A DNA stretch of 64,000 bases from JAEZJZ01 sp050949055 (lineage in GTDB: Bacteria > Bacillota > UBA994 > UBA5500): NCBI GenBank assembly GCA_050949055.1, contig JBMNFA010000007.1:62001-126000 (forward strand). The letters run 5' to 3'. Position numbers and translations under genes: made by a program. How positions within the stretch are numbered: position 1 is the stretch's first letter; each line of letters opens with the position of its first letter. This document shows, one piece after another, positions 50,324 through 59,970 of the stretch. The notes under the pieces were generated by a model, which saw only the letters and a program-made list of their open reading frames with translations, was not told where the DNA came from and ran no database searches.

Positions 50324-50905
50324 TTACTCGGAAAACGAGATTCTGTACAACAGTCGCCAGTCTATCCGTTCCTCCAAGCTAGAGCTGAGCAAACTTTCTC
50401 TGATTCTCTCCCAGGTTATTCCCGGATCGTTGGATAGGAAAACCAGCCACTCCTCTTCCGTTTCGTGGATATGCAGCTGCTGATAGGCAAACTCAATGTG
50501 ATCATAATCCCCTTTGAAGGCATCCCTGGTGTGGTCTTCCAGGCCATAGTAGGTGCTGCCATCAAAGTAGAGGTTGGTGATGATCGGATCGCCTTCGATG
50601 GTGTATTGCACGATCACCAGTGACGCCTCCCGCCCAGCTTCTGCAGTGGCGACGAAATCGTCTGCCAGTTGTCGATCTGAACGCAGGGAGCCATGCACTA
50701 GGACGAAACGGCCGTTCTCCACGGCTTTCTCTGGCGAGTAGCTTTCGGGTATGCTGGCCACCTCCTGTTTCAGCCTGGCGAAGATGTCTTCAGCGTCAGG
50801 ATGGTCGGAGAGGGGGGCAGGCCTATTCTGCCCGCATGCTGTCAGCGTGAGGAGCAGTGACAGGAGCATAAGCAGCATTGTTGCTCTCAGACCGGGATTT
50901 TCCAT
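50324..50905 (-). CDS. Lipoprotein with DUF4362-like domain
   Basis: The 193-aa protein has a lipoprotein signal peptide ending in LLLTLTACGQ, with the lipidated Cys at about residue 24. The body has NGRFVLVHGSLRSDRQLADDF, VIVQYTIEGDPIITNLYFDG and DHTRDAFKGDY, which match my memory of DUF4362 proteins of Bacillota. It would be anchored on the outer face of the membrane. AAAGGAG is 8 nt before the ATG. Function unknown; convergent with the acetyltransferase gene. Confidence 0.8.
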   Translation of the reverse strand: MENPGLRATMLLMLLSLLLTLTACGQNRPAPLSDHPDAEDIFARLKQEVASIPESYSPEKAVENGRFVLVHGSLRSDRQLADDFVATAEAGREASLVIVQYTIEGDPIITNLYFDGSTYYGLEDHTRDAFKGDYDHIEFAYQQLHIHETEEEWLVFLSNDPGITWERIRESLLSSSLEERIDWRLLYRISFSE

Positions 50906-51026
50906 GGTTTCAACTCCTTTCGCTATTCAGACGGCTGGTGTTTAGCCACGGTTCCGGTGTTTGGTCCACTGCATGGGCTAGCGGAGGGATGGCCTTTTCC
51001 AGCTATTATGTAAGGAGGTGGACTAA

Positions 51027-51569
51027 ATGATCACCATCCGGCAGTTGACGGAAGCAGACCTGCCGCAAGCTATCCAACTGAAGGCTGTGTGCTGGCCGGA
51101 AGAATTGGCTGGGCTAGCGGACGCAGAACTGGATGTGCAGCAGCAGCTGCAATTTTGGGTTAATTGGATGCAGGCGGCCGAAAAGGATAACGATGTGCGG
51201 CTGCCGATCGGCGCCTTTGAGAACGGTAGAATGCTGGGAGTGGCTTTTGCCAGCCTGGCCGAGACAGATGATATCGCGGACGGTGGTATCGAATTGAATG
51301 GCCTTTGGGTGCATCCAGGGCAGCGGGGTCGCGGCCTGGGATTGCAGTTGCTGGCGCACGTCTTAGGCTACTATCAGCAACTGGGCAGGAGGCAGGTGGT
51401 CATCTACAGCTTCCACTGTTCGCCGTCCAATAGCTTCTACCGACGCTTTAGGGCGCAGGTGCTGCGCCAGGAGGTGCAGACGAAAGAACGCCTCCCAGTA
51501 GATGTCTTCATCGCCGACATCGGCACCATGCAGGGAGCAGTGGAGAGCGCTTTGCAGAGGTACATATAG
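51027..51569 (+). CDS. GNAT family N-acetyltransferase
   Basis: The 180-aa protein has the acetyl-CoA motif ELNGLWVHPGQRGRGLGLQLLAHVL (QRGRGLG loop) and a C-terminal SPSNSFYRRFRAQVLRQE. AAGGAGGTGG precedes the ATG by 6 nt. It is followed 5 nt after the stop by a palindrome copy of the GTGCAA-arm type and then a second, frameshifted acetyltransferase gene. Confidence 0.88.
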   Translation: MITIRQLTEADLPQAIQLKAVCWPEELAGLADAELDVQQQLQFWVNWMQAAEKDNDVRLPIGAFENGRMLGVAFASLAETDDIADGGIELNGLWVHPGQRGRGLGLQLLAHVLGYYQQLGRRQVVIYSFHCSPSNSFYRRFRAQVLRQEVQTKERLPVDVFIADIGTMQGAVESALQRYI

Positions 51570-51573
51570 GTGA

Positions 51574-51610
51574 GAGTGCAAGATCGGGGACTGTCCCCAA
51601 TTTTGCACTC
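51574..51610. repeat. Dispersed palindrome family, copy 7 (GAGTGCAA arms)
   Basis: GAGTGCAA (51574-51581) and TTGCACTC (51603-51610) enclose the same GGGGAC-T-GTCCCC core seen with TGACACG arms elsewhere. The arms differ wholly in sequence but remain complementary. Confidence 0.85.
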
Positions 51611-51633
51611 ACTAGCTAGGAGGAGTGACAGCT

Positions 51634-52473
51634 ATGCGTTATGAACGATGTTCGCTATCGCATTTGCCTGACTTGTACCAGGCGTTTCGCTCCGGCTTTG
51701 CCGACTACATTGTTAGTCTGGATGTGCCTTATGAAGTATTCGCCGGGCGCTGGTTTCAGCCGGCCTGGAACCAGCTGGAACACTCCTTTATCGCTTATGA
51801 CGGCGCCTCGCCCATCGGAATGATTCTCGGCGGCATTCGTCAGTACGAGGGGCTTCGCACCATGCGCTGCGGCGGTTTGTGTGTGAGCCCGGACTATCGT
51901 AGACGGGGAGTGGCGCAGGCACTCTATCAACTGCATCGCCAGCAAGCCATAGACAATCGCTGCCAGCAGATCTTCCTGGAAGTGATCGCGACCAATCAAC
52001 CGGCGATCAACTTCTACGGAAGATGGGTTACGAGAAAGTCTACGACTTGAGATATTACACCCACATCCAACCCAAGGAGTTGGCCGCCAGGATTGATGCC
52101 GGTATTGCCATTGCGCCGGTCGCTCCCGAACAGGTGCGGGCAGCAGTTAATCCCGAGATACATATCAACTGGCAAAACACCTTGGAATACATAGCCACAG
52201 CTGATGTCAGTACTACGGTGTAGCTGGGGAGATGCCCTGTTGGCCTATCTCTGCATCAGCAAGGCCGGAAAGATTTATCAGCTATGGGTGAGACCCGATA
52301 GTAGACACCAAGGGCTTGCTAGCGCCCTGCTGGCGCACGCTCTCCAGCTGCTGACCCCCAGCAAAGTCACTGCCAGCACTCCCAACAACGCCTCGCTGGA
52401 AGGCTTCCTGCGCCGGCAGGGGTTTGTCCAAGATTCCCTATCCCAATACGAGATGTACCTTCCGTTGTCGTAA
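51634..52473 (+). pseudogene. Two-domain GNAT acetyltransferase with two compensating frameshifts
   Basis: Three frames join into one protein. Residues up to NQPAINFYGR (ends about 52022) form a first GNAT domain with SPDYRRRGVAQALY. The middle MGYEKVYDLRYYTHIQPKE to ATADVSTTV (about 52023-52220) is in another frame. The end, WGDALLAYLCISKAGKIYQL with RPDSRHQGLASALL (to 52473), returns to the first frame and forms a second GNAT domain. One missing base near 52023 and one extra near 52220 would restore about 280 aa. It is either a decayed gene or carries two sequencing or assembly errors. AGGAGGA precedes ATG 51634. Confidence 0.75.
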
Positions 52474-52500
52474 GCAATGGATGACGCGCAACAGCTACAG

Positions 52501-52537
52501 GAGTGCAAAAGTGGGGACTGTCCCCATTTTTGCACTC
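52501..52537. repeat. Dispersed palindrome family, copy 8 (GAGTGCAAAA arms)
   Basis: GAGTGCAAAA, G, TGGGGAC, T, GTCCCCA, T, TTTTGCACTC: 17 paired positions with only the G/T next to the arms unpaired. It lies between convergent genes (acetyltransferase and addA), where it could act as a terminator in both directions. Confidence 0.88.
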
Positions 52538-52549
52538 TCTGCAACTTGC

Positions 52550-55500
52550 TTATATCTGTACGGCGCGGCCCATGCGCAGGAAGTAGAGGTAGCGCTGGCT
52601 GATGGGTAGGCGGAAGAGCTGGCTGAGGGCGCGGCTGTAGAGGTCGATCTGCACTTTGTACCTGTCCGCCACTGAGGCCAGCGTTGCTGGGGTCACATTG
52701 TCTGACTTGAAATCGAGCAGCACAGCTCGGTCGCCCTCCCGGAAAACGCAGTCGATGATTCCTTGGATAAACACCTGCTCTCCTGCGCATTCCTGGCCAT
52801 AAAGCTCCTCTGCCGGCAGCCGCAGCGAGAATGGCAACTCTCTCCACACCTGCTCCGCCCGGCGCAGGCGGCAGCCGATTTCGCTTTGTAGAAAACCCTG
52901 CACCAGATCCAGGTCGATGCGTTCGGCTTCCTCTGCAGTAAGCAGAGACCGACTGAGCATTTCCTGGCGCAACAGTTCGAGATAAGTGCGCTCAGGCGGC
53001 TGGCTGAGGTCGACATGCTGCAACAACAGATGGATGGCGCTGCCCACCTCGGCGGCGCTGAGGCCGCTTTGTTGCATAAAGGCGGGGCGGGTGATCGGGG
53101 GGCGCTGCCAGCGCTGTATGGGTGCAGCCTCTTCGTCGATGGTCTCAAAGCGCCGTTTCAGTTCGCTCACCGACACCTTGACGTGCTTGCCCTGTAGGGC
53201 TGCGTGGGGATAGTTCCAGCCCAGGCGCTCCGCTACGGCCTTGCCCCAACCATGGTCTGGCAGCACCAACCGCTGGGCGATGCTGTCCAACTCGGGGGGC
53301 CTCACTTCTGCTTCTGTCACATCCTCCGCTTGCCCAGCAGCGAACACCTGGAAGCGCCAGCTGCAGCCATCCGGCTGCGCCGCCAGCACCAGCGGCGGTG
53401 TTCCTGCCACGCCCACCGCCTGCAGCAGTGATGCTGCCTGGGGATGGCTGACCAGTGCCGGCCCCAGCCAATCCAGGAAACAACGCCCTTCCGCCAACAT
53501 ATCCTCGGGCAACGCCCCCTGGGTGCTGCGGGGCAGGGCTGCCGTTTGCAGCCACTTGGCCACTGCCTGGGGCAGGTTGCGCTGCGATCCCACCAGGTAC
53601 AGCTTCTCCCGTGCCCTGGTTAAAGCCACATACAACACCCGCAACTCCTCGGATAACGTCTCCAGCAGCAACCGCTGTTCGATCACCAGGCGAGGCAGGG
53701 TGGGGTATTTCACCCGGCGCTGCCAGTCCACCGCCAGCGGACCCAGCCCCAAGTCCTTATGGATGAGCAGGTCGCGGCGCAAGTCCATCAGGTTGAACCT
53801 GTTGCCCAGGCCGGCCACAAACACAACCGGAAACTCCAACCCCTTGCTCTTATGCACGCTCATAATGCGCACTACGTCTTCATTCTCACCCAGCGCGCGC
53901 GCCGTCCCCAGATCGTTTTCTTCCGCCTGCAGGCGCTCGATGAAGCGCAGGAAACGGAACAGCCCCCGGAAAGAGGTTTGCTCATACTGGCGGGCGCGAT
54001 CGTGCAGGGCGCGCAGGTTAGCCTGTCGTTGCGCGCCGCCGGGCATAGCTCCCGCCAAAGTGTAGTAACCGGTGTCCCGATAGATCTGCCAGATCAGCTC
54101 GGACAGGCTGCTGCGCCGGGATTGCTCCCGCCAGCGTTCCAGACCAGCCAAGAACTGTTGCAGCTTCTCGCCCAAAGCGCCACTCTGCTGCTCGGCGGCA
54201 GCCAGCAGCGCCTCATAGAAGCTGGCGCCCGGTGCAGTTAGCCGAATCTCAACCAGCTCAGTTCCGTTCAGCCCTAAGAGTGGCGAGCGCAGCACCGCCG
54301 CCAGCGGGATATCCTGGCGCGGGTTATCGATCACCTGTAGCAGACTGAGCATGGTTTGAATTTCACTGGTCTGGAAGTAGCCGTTGGCCAGCTCGGCGTA
54401 CGCCGGCACCTCCAGTTGTCGCAGTTGCTCCATGAACGCATTGGCCCGCCCGCTGGTGGCCCGCATCAGAATCACAATGTCGCGGTAAGCCAGCGGCCGA
54501 TAGGATCCCAACCGCTTGTCCCATACTTGCTTGCCGCTCTCCGTCACCAAACGGCGGATCTCCCAGCCGATGCGGCGCGCCTCGCGGCTGGTGGCGTCCA
54601 GTTCGGCCAGCGGGTCGTCCTCCTGCTCCGCCGCTGTCGCAGTGCCGCTCCGCTCCAAGAGCATCACTTCCACCTCGGGGGTGAAGGCCTGCAGGTGTTG
54701 GGCATACGTGGCCCCTGGCTGCAGTTCAGCTGCCCGGTCGTAGACCAGCTCTCCCACCCGTTCGGTCATCAGCTGCCGGAAGAGGAAATTGATCGCTGCC
54801 AGGACGCCGGCCCGGCTGCGAAAGTTCTTGGCCAAGTCGATGCGCCGGCCAAGCTGTGGGTCCTGGCCATAATCCCGATACTTGCGCAGGAACAGGGTGG
54901 GATCAGCCAGGCGGAAACGGTAGATGCTCTGCTTGACGTCGCCGACCATGAACAGCTGGTTTTGCCTGCCGGCCGGGTCGGTGAGCAGCTGCAGGATGGC
55001 TTCCTGTACGCCGTTGATGTCCTGGTATTCATCCACCAACACTTCGGCGTAACGCTGCCTGAGCTCCCAGGCGACGGGTGACGGCCCGTCGGTGTCGCTG
55101 AGTACGGTCAGCGCCATGTGCTCCAGGTCGTTGAAGTCCACCAAGCCTTTGGCCTGTTTGGCCTGGGAATAGCGGGACCGGAACTGCTGCGTCAGCTGGC
55201 ACAGGCAGGAGATCCCGGGGGTCACCGCATCCAGTCCGGTCAGCAAATCTGCCTTGTTCTGTGCCAGCAATTGGCCGCCGAGCTTCTGCAGGATCTCCTT
55301 GGCGGTGTTGCGGGCCTCCCTGGCTTGGTCGCGCAACTCCTTGTCACCGCTGCGCTTGCTGGGCAAGCGCCCAAAGAAGATTCTCCCCGCCAATTCCTTC
55401 AACCCGTCCCAATCGTCAGCGGCAGCGCCGTCCAGTGCCAACTCCACCTGCTGCAGCTCGCTGCTCACCAATTCCAAATACTGCAGCGGGCCGTCCGGCT

Positions 55501-56209
55501 GACGGATGATGTCGAGCGCGGTCAGCAAGGCCGAGCGCGCCTGCCCCAGCTGACGCCGCACCAGATCGCCCAAGGCGCTCAGCCACTGCGACCTGGCCTG
55601 GGCATCGGACAGCAGTTGGGGCAGTCGCTGCAACCAGCCCTCCGGGTCCGGATGGCTGCCGGCGAAGTTGTCCAACTGCAGGATAATTGCCTGCAGTTGG
55701 CCGTCGTCGTGGGTGCCGCCGTAGGCGTCGACCAGCCGCAGGAACTCCTCGTCGCCTGCTTGATACTGCTCCTCAAACAGCTTCTCCAGCACGTCTGTGC
55801 GCAGCAACTCCGCCTCCGTGATGTCGGCGATGCGGAAGCTCGGATCCAACTCCAGGCGATGAAAGTGTTGGCGCAACAGATCCAGACAGAAAGAATGCAG
55901 GGTAGCGATGGAGGCGCGGCCTAGCAGAGCCAATTGCCGGGCCAGCCTGGCGTTGTCCGGGTGAGCGGCCAACTGGGCGGCGATGGCAGCCCCAATGCGT
56001 TCCCGCATCTCGGCCGCCGCAGCGTTGGTGAACGTGACCACCAATAGCTGATCTACGTCGATGGGATCAACGGCATCGGTGATGCGCTGGATGATCCGTT
56101 CTACCAGCACCGCAGTTTTGCCGGCACCCGCGCCGGCAGCTACCAACAGATGCTGTCCGCGGGCGCTGATCGCTTGTTGCTGCTCCTTAGTCCATTGGGT
56201 GGTGCTCAA
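52550..56209 (-). CDS. addA: ATP-dependent helicase/nuclease subunit AddA
   Basis: The 1219-aa subunit of the AddAB double-strand-break repair complex has the UvrD-type Walker A VAAGAGAGKTAVLVERI at the N-terminus. VDEYQDINGVQ follows, then MSVHKSKGLEFPVVFVAGL and VALTRAREKLYLVG. A C-terminal RecB-type nuclease domain ends with GIIDCVFREGDRAVLLDFKSD. The start is TTG 56209, 6 nt after GGAGGTGA and overlapping the addB stop. Together with AddB it unwinds and trims broken ends until a Chi-like site. Confidence 0.96.
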   Translation of the reverse strand: MSTTQWTKEQQQAISARGQHLLVAAGAGAGKTAVLVERIIQRITDAVDPIDVDQLLVVTFTNAAAAEMRERIGAAIAAQLAAHPDNARLARQLALLGRASIATLHSFCLDLLRQHFHRLELDPSFRIADITEAELLRTDVLEKLFEEQYQAGDEEFLRLVDAYGGTHDDGQLQAIILQLDNFAGSHPDPEGWLQRLPQLLSDAQARSQWLSALGDLVRRQLGQARSALLTALDIIRQPDGPLQYLELVSSELQQVELALDGAAADDWDGLKELAGRIFFGRLPSKRSGDKELRDQAREARNTAKEILQKLGGQLLAQNKADLLTGLDAVTPGISCLCQLTQQFRSRYSQAKQAKGLVDFNDLEHMALTVLSDTDGPSPVAWELRQRYAEVLVDEYQDINGVQEAILQLLTDPAGRQNQLFMVGDVKQSIYRFRLADPTLFLRKYRDYGQDPQLGRRIDLAKNFRSRAGVLAAINFLFRQLMTERVGELVYDRAAELQPGATYAQHLQAFTPEVEVMLLERSGTATAAEQEDDPLAELDATSREARRIGWEIRRLVTESGKQVWDKRLGSYRPLAYRDIVILMRATSGRANAFMEQLRQLEVPAYAELANGYFQTSEIQTMLSLLQVIDNPRQDIPLAAVLRSPLLGLNGTELVEIRLTAPGASFYEALLAAAEQQSGALGEKLQQFLAGLERWREQSRRSSLSELIWQIYRDTGYYTLAGAMPGGAQRQANLRALHDRARQYEQTSFRGLFRFLRFIERLQAEENDLGTARALGENEDVVRIMSVHKSKGLEFPVVFVAGLGNRFNLMDLRRDLLIHKDLGLGPLAVDWQRRVKYPTLPRLVIEQRLLLETLSEELRVLYVALTRAREKLYLVGSQRNLPQAVAKWLQTAALPRSTQGALPEDMLAEGRCFLDWLGPALVSHPQAASLLQAVGVAGTPPLVLAAQPDGCSWRFQVFAAGQAEDVTEAEVRPPELDSIAQRLVLPDHGWGKAVAERLGWNYPHAALQGKHVKVSVSELKRRFETIDEEAAPIQRWQRPPITRPAFMQQSGLSAAEVGSAIHLLLQHVDLSQPPERTYLELLRQEMLSRSLLTAEEAERIDLDLVQGFLQSEIGCRLRRAEQVWRELPFSLRLPAEELYGQECAGEQVFIQGIIDCVFREGDRAVLLDFKSDNVTPATLASVADRYKVQIDLYSRALSQLFRLPISQRYLYFLRMGRAVQI

Positions 56210-59200
56210 CTTAAATCACCTCCGGGTGACTCGGCCGGCCCGTGTGGGATCGATTCTGGCTGTAGCCGGGCAATGATCTCTTCTCGTGGCAGCTTATTCA
56301 GCCAGCGATAGCTGTTCTCCGGCAGCAACGGGTCGAACTGGCAGACGGCAGCATAGGGACAGAAGCGGCAGGCGGTCTGCTGGTCCAGGCGATATGGCGC
56401 AATGCTGATATTCCCGGCCAAAATCCCTTCACCTGCTGCGACGAACTCGGCTTCCAGGTGCTGCCGCATCAAATCCAGCTCCGTTTTGCTCCAGACGCTG
56501 TCGCTCTGGCGCAGCGTGCCGTTCTGATTGACGGATACCGGTATCAGCAGCGAGCGCCCGCTGATCGTATTGTCCATCAGGGAGATTGCTTCTGCGTCGT
56601 CCAGCAGCCAACCCGACATGCGGTAAGCCTCCAGACCTTGGTTTTCTGCCACATCCTCAGGCAAAGGGGCGTTCGCCCGCAGCAGCGGATCGTGAATGCG
56701 GAAGTATAGCGCTCCCGCCTCCTGCGTGCCCTCTGGCAGCAGCCGGGCCGCGCACTGTTGGGCGACATGCAGGTAAGTGAGCAGCTGCAGCTTCAGTCCG
56801 TAGTAAACCTCCACCGGGGTCAGCCGCGATGAGCCGGATTTGTAATCGATCACCCGCAGGTATGATTGGCCGCTCTCTGCGGTGGCCACGTCCAGCCGAT
56901 CGATCCGCCCGGCCAGCTCCAGGCGGGTGCCGTCGGAGAGGGTGAAGGACAAGCCGGGGATGCTGCCGCCAGGGCCGAAGGCCAGCTCCATGGCTACGGG
57001 CCGGAATTGGCCCTGGCTGGCGTGACGGCCCAGGATGCGCGCCGAGCGCTCCACCGTGCGCTGCAACTTCTTGGCGATATGGCGGAAGCGTGACGAGCTG
57101 TCCAAAATGTGGTTCTGCAGTTCCGGTGCCAGGTCGGCCACTATGGATGCAGTCAGGTCGTTGTACTGCTGGTCGGTCAGTTCTCCCCAGTTCAACTGGC
57201 GCTGCTGCAGTTCCATTACGAAGCGATCCATGGCATCGTGAAAGAACGTGCCCAAATCCGGCGCCGCCAGCTGATGGATGGCGCGCTGCTGGAGGCGCAG
57301 TCCGTAGGTGGTGAAGAAAGCAAAAGGGCAGGCGTTGTATCGTTCAATGCGGCTGACGCTGGCTCGCAAGGTGCGGCCATATAGGCGGCGCACCAACGTG
57401 GGGGCCAGATTGCCTTCGCTGTTTTTCCGTTCCATGCTGGCCAGGAGTTGCAGCAGCGCAGGGCGCTGCGCCGACGAGAACAGCAGATGACTGTAAACAT
57501 CCCACCAGATGGTTGCCACTGGGCGCTTTTGGCGGGCCTCTCTTAATATGGCGGCCAATTGTCTCAGTGCCGGCAACGGGTGGGACAGGTAGGGCAGTGC
57601 CGCCCGATTGTCCACTCCCTCTGGCATCAAGGCGTGCTCCTTTACTGTCAGCAGGGGGAACATTTCCTGCACCCGCTTGACCACGCTGGAGGGCAGCAGG
57701 GCGGCACCTTCCTCATCGGCCACCGGATAGCTCAGCCACAGTTGTTGGCTGGGGCGGGTGAGGGCGAGGTAGATCAGGTACTGTTCGTCGAACAGCCTGC
57801 GCTCCAGCGACGGCCCCAGCTCCAGCTGGCAGTTGGCCAACACCTGTCGTTCATAGTCGGTGAACAGGCCGTCGGCATTGATGCGCGCTGGCAACACCCC
57901 CTCGGTGATGCCTAGCACCAGCGCTGCCTTCACTTCCGGATGGCGCGAGCGACCTAAACTGGTGATCACCACCTGATCCAGTTCCGGGGGAATCAAGCCC
58001 AATTCGATGCTCTCCAGGCCGCTGTCCAGAATGCGGGCAAATTCCGCCAGGGGCAGTTGTTCCTCGCCCAGACCTGCCACCATCTCATCCAGCAACCCCA
58101 CCAGGGCGGCCCACACCTGGGTGTGCAGGCTGGCAGCCTCCAGCTCCCCCCTTTGAGCCGACTGTTCCGCCCAATCGTACAGAGTCTCGGCTACTTGCAG
58201 CTCCGCCAACCAGAGATAGACGGCTGTGGCATACTCCTTCACCGTGCTGGCCGTGCGCAGAGCGCTATCCAGCCTGCCCAGGCGCTTGGCCACCGTGCGG
58301 CGGGTCTGGTTCAGCTGCGCCACTGCCACTTCCCGGCGCTGGCTGTCGCCTTCTGTGGACGGCTCATTTCGAGGCACCCAATCGGCCTGGTCCAACCAGC
58401 GCTTGCTGCCCCGAATCCCGCTGGCCAGCACATAATTCTCCAATATATCCACTTGCTCTCGGCTGACGGGGAAAAGGTCGGTCTTCAGGCAACGGAACAC
58501 CGGCTCGTAGAGGAAGTTTTCCAATACCACCTCCAGCCCGGAGCGCACCAGTTCCAGGGCTGGATGCTGTTCCACCGCCCGCTTCTGATCTAGAAAATGG
58601 GGAATGCCGTGATCGGTAAGGACCGTGGACAACAGATAATCATAGTTAGCGAAGTCCCGCAGGGTGATGGAAATGTCCCGAAAGCGATATCCCTCTTCCC
58701 GGCACAGACGGATGATTTCGGCGGCGGCGGCTTCCACCTCCGCCCGCCGATTGCTGGCCGCGATCAGTTTCAACCCCTGAGGCGGGTCAGGAAAAGCTGC
58801 CTGCAGCCGATCGAAGTAGTTGCTCTCCAGGTATTGCAGGGCACGGTTGCTCTGAGAGCGCAGGCTGGCCGCCGCTGGAATTACGGGCGGTTCCACTTCG
58901 ATGCCTAGACGCTCGGCTCGCTGGATCAACTCCCGGGCGGTTGACCAAGGCGTGAAAAAGGCGTCTTCGTCCCGCAGGCGCCGCTGCAGCAGACCGGGAG
59001 GTAGGGTGAGACTGACACTCACCTGGGGGCAAACTTGTAGCATCTGCTCAATCACCGTGTATTCTTGGGCAGTGAATCCGTTGAAGCCATCCAGCCAGAT
59101 GGGGCGTCCGGCCAGGCTGGAAGCGTGCGGTAGGTTCTCCGCCAGCAGGTGGAGACAATCGCCGCTGTCCAAATATGTATCGCCGTACTCCTCGGCCAGA

Positions 59201-59703
59201 TGCTCGCAGAGCAGCACCAGATCGTGCAACTTGTTCTGCAGAGTGGGGGTGAGCTTGTCGCCCTGCTCGTCCAAAACCGCCTGCAGGTCTTCCGCTGTCA
59301 CTTGACAGCTCTTCAGCTCGGCCACCAACTCGGCTAACTTGCGGGTGAATCCCGGCTGGTTGGCGGCCCGGGAAAAGGTGCGCAGTTCCTGCTTGTGTTG
59401 CTCGATCACCCGGCGGATGATCATGTGTCTACCCAGCTCTCCCACCTGCACCAGGGCTGCCCCCGCCACCTCGTGCAGCAGCCGATAGGCCAGGCGCTGG
59501 AAGCTGACCACCCGGGCGCGCATCAATCCGGGGGTTGCCTCCGCAGCAGACAGATTGCGTTCCGCCTGCGACGTGGACTGTTCAGGGACCAGCAGCCACA
59601 GTGGCTCTCCATGCGGATCCGCATCTACCAACTGGCTGATCTCCCGATAGATATGTGTACTCTTGCCGCTGCCCGCGCGGCCCAGAATCAGCCGCAAACT
59701 CAT
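56206..59703 (-). CDS. addB: ATP-dependent nuclease subunit AddB
   Basis: The 1165-aa partner of AddA has an N-terminal Walker A LILGRAGSGKSTHIYREI. The C-terminal nuclease domain contains LRVIDYKSGSSRLTP and the four-cysteine Fe-S staple: one Cys in RYNACPFAFF and three in CRFCPYAAVCQ. I start at ATG 59703 (MSLRLILGRAG); GTG 59715 is in frame. addA follows with a 4-nt overlap, so the two subunits are translationally coupled. Confidence 0.95.
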   Translation of the reverse strand: MSLRLILGRAGSGKSTHIYREISQLVDADPHGEPLWLLVPEQSTSQAERNLSAAEATPGLMRARVVSFQRLAYRLLHEVAGAALVQVGELGRHMIIRRVIEQHKQELRTFSRAANQPGFTRKLAELVAELKSCQVTAEDLQAVLDEQGDKLTPTLQNKLHDLVLLCEHLAEEYGDTYLDSGDCLHLLAENLPHASSLAGRPIWLDGFNGFTAQEYTVIEQMLQVCPQVSVSLTLPPGLLQRRLRDEDAFFTPWSTARELIQRAERLGIEVEPPVIPAAASLRSQSNRALQYLESNYFDRLQAAFPDPPQGLKLIAASNRRAEVEAAAAEIIRLCREEGYRFRDISITLRDFANYDYLLSTVLTDHGIPHFLDQKRAVEQHPALELVRSGLEVVLENFLYEPVFRCLKTDLFPVSREQVDILENYVLASGIRGSKRWLDQADWVPRNEPSTEGDSQRREVAVAQLNQTRRTVAKRLGRLDSALRTASTVKEYATAVYLWLAELQVAETLYDWAEQSAQRGELEAASLHTQVWAALVGLLDEMVAGLGEEQLPLAEFARILDSGLESIELGLIPPELDQVVITSLGRSRHPEVKAALVLGITEGVLPARINADGLFTDYERQVLANCQLELGPSLERRLFDEQYLIYLALTRPSQQLWLSYPVADEEGAALLPSSVVKRVQEMFPLLTVKEHALMPEGVDNRAALPYLSHPLPALRQLAAILREARQKRPVATIWWDVYSHLLFSSAQRPALLQLLASMERKNSEGNLAPTLVRRLYGRTLRASVSRIERYNACPFAFFTTYGLRLQQRAIHQLAAPDLGTFFHDAMDRFVMELQQRQLNWGELTDQQYNDLTASIVADLAPELQNHILDSSSRFRHIAKKLQRTVERSARILGRHASQGQFRPVAMELAFGPGGSIPGLSFTLSDGTRLELAGRIDRLDVATAESGQSYLRVIDYKSGSSRLTPVEVYYGLKLQLLTYLHVAQQCAARLLPEGTQEAGALYFRIHDPLLRANAPLPEDVAENQGLEAYRMSGWLLDDAEAISLMDNTISGRSLLIPVSVNQNGTLRQSDSVWSKTELDLMRQHLEAEFVAAGEGILAGNISIAPYRLDQQTACRFCPYAAVCQFDPLLPENSYRWLNKLPREEIIARLQPESIPHGPAESPGGDLS

Positions 59704-59723
59704 CGTCCATTTCACCCCTTCCA

Positions 59724-59795
59724 GCGAAACAAAACGGCGGTTCTTCTTGTTTCGCTTCTACTACTCTGACACGAGGGGACTGTCCCTTCGTGTCA
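59724..59795. repeat. Hairpin plus dispersed palindrome copy 9 upstream of addB
   Basis: GCGAAACAA (59724-59732) pairs with TTGTTTCGC (59747-59755). Immediately beyond, TGACACGAGGGGAC (59767-59780) pairs with GTCCCTTCGTGTCA (59782-59795). Both lie in the leader of addB or its promoter region. A half-site resembling the GGTTCC-GTCCCC type is at about 59935-59947. Confidence 0.8.
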
Positions 59796-59970
59796 TTGAA
59801 ATTCCCGACCGACCAGCCTTTCTCCTGCTCGCAACCCTTTCCAGGATCAGGTGGTAGTGACTGCGAAGCTCAGGCAGGAAAGCAGCGCTGGCGGGCGAAA
59901 TCAGTAGATTGAGTGACTAACAAACTTTAGGAACCGTCCCCAAAACCCTACCGAAGGAGAGTGGTAGCCC

